Shown here: positions 15,604 to 18,974 of the stretch, one piece after another | How the letters are laid out: each line of letters opens with the position of its first letter | Numbering within the stretch: position 1 is the stretch's first letter | Assembly (NCBI GenBank): GCA_035259145.1 | Contig: DATFWQ010000275.1 | Span: forward strand, 1-18,974 | Direction of reading: 5' to 3' | Source: CF-161 sp035259145 | GTDB lineage: Bacteria; Chloroflexota; Dormibacteria; Dormibacterales; Dormibacteraceae | Length of the DNA: 18,974 nt | Made by a program: the position numbers and the translations under genes | The notes under the pieces: generated by a model | The model's input: only the letters and a program-made list of their open reading frames with translations | The model's database searches: none | What the model was told of the DNA's origin: nothing

Positions 15604-15645
15604 GTCTGCCGATTCTCGGCCAGCACCTCTGGCATCTTGACCGTT

Positions 15646-17280
15646 ATGAGCGCTCCTGACGTCCTCGCCGTTGGCGCCGGTCCAACCGGTCTCACCCTGG
15701 CGGCCAATGTGCACGCTCTCGACGCGTCCGTCCGCGTCATCGACCGCAACCTGGATCGCGGCCGCGAGTCACGCGCTCTCGCCGTCCAGCCCCGGACGCT
15801 AGAGCTGCTCGACTCACTTGACCTGGCCGAAGCCCTGGTGGGGCGCGGACGCACCAGCGTACGTTTGCATATTCGAATCGGGCGCCGGACCGTGGCCGTC
15901 CCGTTCGGCGACGTGGGAGTCGAGGACAGTGCATTCCCGTCTCTGCTCTTCGTCTCGCAGGCAGAGACCGAGGCGGTCCTGACCGATCACCTCACGGCCC
16001 GCGGCATCCACGTCGAGCGCGGCGTGGAACTCGTGTCATTCCGGGTGGAGGACGACTCCGTCGCATGCGTTCTGGGCCATACCGACGGCCGCACGGAGGA
16101 GCTGCGCTGCCGCTTCCTGGTTGGGTGTGACGGCGCGCACAGCACAGTTCGCCACCTCGCCGGCATCCCCTTCGAGGGCGACGCCTATCCCCAGACCTTC
16201 TTTCTGGGCGACCTCGAAGCCGACGGGGATCTGGAGGCGGGCGCCATAAACGCATTCGTCGGCTCTGACGCAGTGGCTTTCTTCTTCCCTCTCGGCCGAC
16301 CGGCAACCTGGCGGCTGATAGGCATGCGCCAGCGCCCGGCCAGGGGGGACTCGGAGGGAGCCACCACTGAGGCGGCAGCCGCTTCGCTGCAGGACCTTCA
16401 ATCCGTCACCGATGTCTCCACCTCCGGGGGCGTGCGCCTTCGTGATCCCGCCTGGATGACGGTGTTCCGACTTCACCACCGGCAGGCGGCCCACTACCGC
16501 GCAGGTCGCGTCTTCCTGGCCGGCGACGCCGCGCATATCCACAGCCCGGCTGGCGGGCAGGGTATGAACACCGGAATGCAGGATGCATGGAACCTGGCCT
16601 GGAAGCTTGCCCTCGTTGTCAGAGGCGCCGCGGACGACAGGTTGCTGGAGTCATACGAGGCTGAGCGCTGGCCCGTGGGCCGCTTTCTGCTCCGCTTCAC
16701 TGACCGCGCGTTCTCGGTCGTGGGGTCCGGCGGGCCGCTTTTCCCGCTCCTCGGCAGCCTGCTGGCGCCTGGGCTGGCGCCCCTCGTCCTGCGCTCACGG
16801 CGCGTCCGAGCGTTCGGTTTCCGGTTCGTCTCTCAGCTGGGTATTCGCTATCGCAAGAGCCCTATCGTGTCCGAGGGAAATCCGGCGCCGCGCCGCGGCC
16901 CTCGGGCCGGGGACCGGCTGCCGGACGCCCGCATCGAGCGCGATGGAGGGTCGACCTGGCTGTTGCGGGCGATATCCAGGCCGGGCTTCCGTCTGCTTCT
17001 GTGCGGGCCGCCGGAGGCATGGGAGCCCGTGGTGCTGCGCCGTCTCCACGAGCGGTATGCCGGCCTGGTCGCCACGTACCGGCTGGCCGCCGAGCCAGGA
17101 CCTGACACGCTGAGCGACCCAATGGGTGAGGCGTTCTCCCGGCTCGGCGTCCGCCACGCCGCACAGTACCTCGTCAGGCCGGACGGCCATGTCGCCTTCC
17201 GAAGTGCAGGAACAGACCTGGGAGGCCTGGAGAGCTACCTGGCCCAGTGGTTGCCTGGCGCCCGGGCGCCGGAGAGCTGA
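15646..17280 (+). CDS. FAD-dependent monooxygenase (PHBH / aromatic hydroxylase type)
   Basis: A 544-residue class A flavoprotein monooxygenase that would use NAD(P)H and O2 to hydroxylate an aromatic or polyketide-like compound in the cytoplasm. It has the FAD-binding Rossmann motif GAGPTG (10-15), the DG motif VGCDGAHSTVR (159-169) and the GD motif LAGDAAHIHSPAGGQGMN (291-308), followed by the NTGMQDAWNLAWKLA helix. The C-terminal part (about 415-540) looks like the thioredoxin-like domain found in phenol-hydroxylase and rifampicin-monooxygenase-type members. ATG at 15646 is used; a TTG 9 bases upstream is in frame. No good ribosome binding site is visible. It lies 42 bases after cobT, so the two may share a transcript. 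The substrate is not predictable; PgaE/RdmE-type, MhpA-type or antibiotic-inactivating functions are all possible. Confidence 0.9.
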   Translation: MSAPDVLAVGAGPTGLTLAANVHALDASVRVIDRNLDRGRESRALAVQPRTLELLDSLDLAEALVGRGRTSVRLHIRIGRRTVAVPFGDVGVEDSAFPSLLFVSQAETEAVLTDHLTARGIHVERGVELVSFRVEDDSVACVLGHTDGRTEELRCRFLVGCDGAHSTVRHLAGIPFEGDAYPQTFFLGDLEADGDLEAGAINAFVGSDAVAFFFPLGRPATWRLIGMRQRPARGDSEGATTEAAAASLQDLQSVTDVSTSGGVRLRDPAWMTVFRLHHRQAAHYRAGRVFLAGDAAHIHSPAGGQGMNTGMQDAWNLAWKLALVVRGAADDRLLESYEAERWPVGRFLLRFTDRAFSVVGSGGPLFPLLGSLLAPGLAPLVLRSRRVRAFGFRFVSQLGIRYRKSPIVSEGNPAPRRGPRAGDRLPDARIERDGGSTWLLRAISRPGFRLLLCGPPEAWEPVVLRRLHERYAGLVATYRLAAEPGPDTLSDPMGEAFSRLGVRHAAQYLVRPDGHVAFRSAGTDLGGLESYLAQWLPGARAPES

Positions 17281-17296
17281 TCCCAGCGGTACGCGT

Positions 17297-17788
17297 TCAG
17301 ATACCAGTGCAGAGAGTAGGCGGTCCTTGAGACGCTCCCAGGGGATAGACGAGCAGGTCGAAGCCGCGACCTCTCAGTGATGGTGCGAGCGAGAATGTCC
17401 GTGAACCCGAGCCGTCCGGGTTCACGAACACGTCGCCCAGGGTCGTGATGTGAAGGTTGGGGTTGCCGCTGCAATCGCGGTGAACATGCACCTGGTGCCC
17501 GCCGCCGGCGATGCCTGTGACCGAGACGGTTACCGATCCGGAGGCGAAGGCAACGGAAATTGTGGGTGGGGGTGGGGCCGGCGGTGGCGCCTGCGTCTGC
17601 GGTTGGGGTGCAGCTGAAGCCGGCGTCACCGTCGCCGGAGCTGTCGGCGGGGAAGTGGGGGAGGCGGCGGGTTCTGGCTGCGCAGGCGCCGAGCTCGGCG
17701 CATCGGAGAGACGGCTCGCGTCGACCTGGCCGCACCCGCACAGGGCCAGGAGGACGGCACATCCCACGGTCGCGGGTAACCTGAGCAC
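17297..17788 (-). CDS. Lipoprotein with Pro-rich linker and degenerate Cu/Zn-SOD-like domain
   Basis: A predicted secreted, membrane-anchored protein of about 163 residues. The N-terminal hydrophobic stretch (PATVGCAVLLAL) ends in CGCG, with Cys19 the probable lipidated residue (lipobox LCGC, unusual Cys at -2). A Pro/Ala/Ser/Thr-rich linker spans about 29-76. The C-terminal domain (77-163) recalls Cu/Zn superoxide dismutase: GGGHQVHVHRDC (95-106) resembles the metal-binding 'HGFHIH..' strand, LGDVFVNPDGSG matches the 'LGDL..V..DG' loop, and the end PTLCTGI resembles 'ACGVI'. Cys106 and Cys160 could form the SOD-type disulfide. Several SOD metal ligands are missing. The GTG at 17788 is my best start; the frame is open to a GTG at 17911, so the 5' end is uncertain. 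It converges on the monooxygenase gene with a 16-base gap. Confidence 0.68.
   Translation of the reverse strand: MLRLPATVGCAVLLALCGCGQVDASRLSDAPSSAPAQPEPAASPTSPPTAPATVTPASAAPQPQTQAPPPAPPPPTISVAFASGSVTVSVTGIAGGGHQVHVHRDCSGNPNLHITTLGDVFVNPDGSGSRTFSLAPSLRGRGFDLLVYPLGASQGPPTLCTGI
17400..17426 (-). repeat. Perfect 10-bp inverted repeat inside the lipoprotein gene
   Basis: CGTGAACCCG (17400-17409) and CGGGTTCACG (17417-17426) form a perfect 10-bp inverted repeat with a 7-nt spacer, inside the codons for FVNPDGSGSRT of the lipoprotein. No T-run follows in either direction. It could slow the ribosome or aid mRNA folding near the converging gene ends, or be a by-product of codon choice. Confidence 0.5.
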
Positions 17789-18216
17789 TGCCTTGCATCT
17801 CAGTATTACGAAGGAAGGTAACGAGAGGCGAGGCGGACGGCACCTCTGCGACCCGGACCGAGATGCGTCGCAGTGCTCTGCCCTCTGGTGGACGCGCTGA
17901 GGACTCGGCACCCCCCGGCGTCCTTACCCAGGCACCGGGGTTGACCTCCAGCTGTGCGCCGGGGCGTCCATGAAACGCGCCGAAAATAACCAGGCTGGGC
18001 CCTCATTGGCCACCTGTTCTGCCCGATCGAAATCACCTGCGACAGATCCCAGGTGCTGCGCCGGGATCTGGCCTGGAAGGCCAACCTACGTGAACAGCGG
18101 AGTCCCCGCGGAGGTGATGAGTGCAGGTGAGGTACTGCAGGCCAGTTGACGTCGCTGGACGGGCCTGCGCAAGCTATCGTCGTTCCGTCAAGCTCTCTGA
18201 CATGGAGGCATCAGAG
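17789..18216. other. 428-base non-coding divergent region
   Basis: Lies between the divergent lipoprotein (minus) and IPT membrane protein (plus) genes. I find no supported gene. A minus-strand open frame (17806-18084) has no family likeness, and its upstream bases show no ribosome binding site. The stretch is rich in inverted repeats, strongest at 18034-18083. Near its right end are two ribosome binding sites for the plus-strand gene: GGAGGTGAT at 18110-18118 ahead of GTG 18121, and GGAGG at 18204-18208 ahead of ATG 18217. A TATCGT at 18175-18180 resembles a -10 element, but the only TTGACG (18146-18151) is 23 bases away, too far for a standard promoter. Confidence 0.5.
18034..18083 (+). promoter_or_regulatory. 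Structured leader candidate upstream of IPT membrane protein
   Basis: Overlapping inverted repeats: CACCTG (18034-18039, a second copy at 18011-18016) with CAGGTG (18050-18055); CAGATCCC (18043-18050) with GGGATCTG (18063-18070); TGGCCT (18069-18074) with AGGCCA (18078-18083). The first two compete with or cross each other. They end 27 bases before a strong ribosome binding site at 18110. I do not recognise a known riboswitch consensus, so this is either a new cis-regulatory RNA, a protein-binding DNA site, or chance. Confidence 0.35.
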
Positions 18217-18972
18217 ATGGGGGCAAATGCCACGTCAGTTGTCGTTGCGACACGCAACGGCACCGGTCGCTTGGGATTCGTCTTCTGGGTCGAACTCGCG
18301 TACCTCATTCTTCTCTTCATCGTGGGCCTGATCTACGTGACTCCTTTGAGTGGGCAACTTCCTTTCAAGCTGCCGGAGTCTCTTGGCCCGGTGCCAATCG
18401 GAGTGCCGTGGTTTGGTGCACTTGGGGCTGTGTTGATATCGCTGAGCGCGGTGTTCGATCATCGTGGTGATTGGAACCCCGAGATGAAATACTGGCACTT
18501 CTCCCGCCCATTAATCGGGGCCGCACTGGGTCTGGTCTCCGTGCTGGTGTTCCAGGCAGGCATCCTGGCCGTCAACGCTCAACCGCGCCCGGCGGGTGGG
18601 ACTGCGAACCTTCTTTATTACCTCGTCGCATTTCTCGTCGGCTACCGCGAGGAGACCTTCCGAGAACTGATCAAGCGGCTTGGCGATGTCATCCTCACCC
18701 CGGGTGGTGGGCCTGCGCCCCCAGTGGTGCGCCAACTGAGTCCAGACAGTGGGCCGGCGGTCGGAGGACGGGAGGTGCTCATCTTCGGCAGCGGTTTCAC
18801 GGGTGCTACGGAGGTGATGTTCGGGCAGAGCCGAGCCGTGACTTTCAAGGTCGACTCTGATGGGCAAATCACCGCCACGCCGCCAGCCGCCGACACTCCT
18901 GGACAGGTCGCCGTCACCGTCACCACAAAGCAGGGAACTGGTACTGGAGGGCCCTACACGTACCAGAGTTAG
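18217..18972 (+). CDS. Four-helix membrane protein with C-terminal IPT/TIG domain
   Basis: A 251-residue protein of unknown function. Hydrophobic segments at about 21-43, 62-80, 98-118 and 131-144 suggest four membrane helices. A conserved-looking charged patch follows the last one (GYREETFRELIKRLGDVIL, 142-160). The C-terminal 168-249 is an IPT/TIG immunoglobulin-like domain: P..GP..GG..V.I.G.GF.GAT.V.FG (176-203) and TPP..TPG.V.VTV (221-235). With an even number of helices, the N-terminus and IPT domain would lie on the same side. ATG at 18217 has GGAGG 8 nt upstream. GTG at 18121 has an even better site (GGAGGTGAT) and would add 32 residues, so the true start is open. GC content (about 48-62% in sampled stretches) is below that of neighbours. 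The stop is at 18970-18972, so the gene is complete. Confidence 0.75.
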   Translation: MGANATSVVVATRNGTGRLGFVFWVELAYLILLFIVGLIYVTPLSGQLPFKLPESLGPVPIGVPWFGALGAVLISLSAVFDHRGDWNPEMKYWHFSRPLIGAALGLVSVLVFQAGILAVNAQPRPAGGTANLLYYLVAFLVGYREETFRELIKRLGDVILTPGGGPAPPVVRQLSPDSGPAVGGREVLIFGSGFTGATEVMFGQSRAVTFKVDSDGQITATPPAADTPGQVAVTVTTKQGTGTGGPYTYQS

Positions 18973-18974
18973 CC

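Noticed and set aside
17806..18084. 92-residue minus-strand gene upstream of the lipoprotein
   Set aside because: Arg/Gly-rich sequence with no family likeness or good ribosome binding site; it lies across the structured divergent region.
1..18974. tRNA genes, CRISPR arrays, insertion sequences, phage or defence genes
   Set aside because: None seen by eye: no regularly spaced repeats, no transposase or integrase motifs, no tRNA-like T-arm followed by an acceptor end.

Overview
The window is about 19 kb of GC-rich (roughly 65-70%) bacterial chromosome. It has short intergenic gaps, many GTG starts and no tRNA, rRNA, CRISPR array, transposase or phage gene that I can recognise. The gene content (DosR/DevR-like response regulator, P1B-5 metal ATPase with hemerythrin tail, actinobacterial-type winged-helix HTH_42 protein, three-BON protein, truncated chlorite-dismutase-like protein) fits an uncultivated soil or subsurface Chloroflexota, Dormibacterota or Actinomycetota lineage. 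That placement is inference; no marker gene settles it.

Layout. (1) 4-4310, minus strand: a two-gene carbohydrate operon, a GH63/MGH1-like glucosidase followed by a GH13 alpha-amylase-family enzyme, joined by an ATGA stop/start overlap. (2) 4543-5714: a three-BON-domain protein (minus) divergent from a SnoaL/NTF2-like protein (plus). The gap between them holds a compact pseudoknot-like inverted-repeat set. (3) 5963-7241, plus: a tandem YbjQ-domain protein overlapping a zinc-ribbon protein. (4) 7358-10064: a chlorite-dismutase-family protein (minus), a ten-codon remnant of a short-chain dehydrogenase gene, an alpha/beta hydrolase (plus) and a winged-helix HTH_42 (AlkZ/YcaQ-like) protein (minus). 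(5) 10241-14281: an SRPBCC-like protein, a small unrecognised minus-strand gene, a P1B-5 heavy-metal ATPase with a C-terminal hemerythrin domain, and a DosR/NarL-type response regulator whose 3' end overlaps the ATPase. (6) 14536-17280, plus: CobT followed by an FAD-dependent aromatic-type monooxygenase. (7) 17297-18972: a lipoprotein with a degenerate Cu/Zn-SOD-like C-terminal domain (minus), a 428-base structured non-coding gap, and a four-helix membrane protein ending in an IPT/TIG domain (plus).

How the genes may work together. Much of the window looks like stress and redox housekeeping: BON protein, SnoaL, YbjQ pair, diiron-tailed metal pump, DosR-like regulator and SOD-like lipoprotein. 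The alpha-glucan enzymes could serve storage polymer or compatible-solute turnover. CobT is the only cobalamin gene here, so the host either makes cobalamin from a scattered gene set or remodels salvaged cobamides. No complete, clearly new multi-gene system is evident. The best leads are the tandem-YbjQ/zinc-ribbon pair, the SOD-like lipoprotein, the repeats between the response regulator and cobT, and the structured leaders at about 5.3 kb and 18.05 kb.
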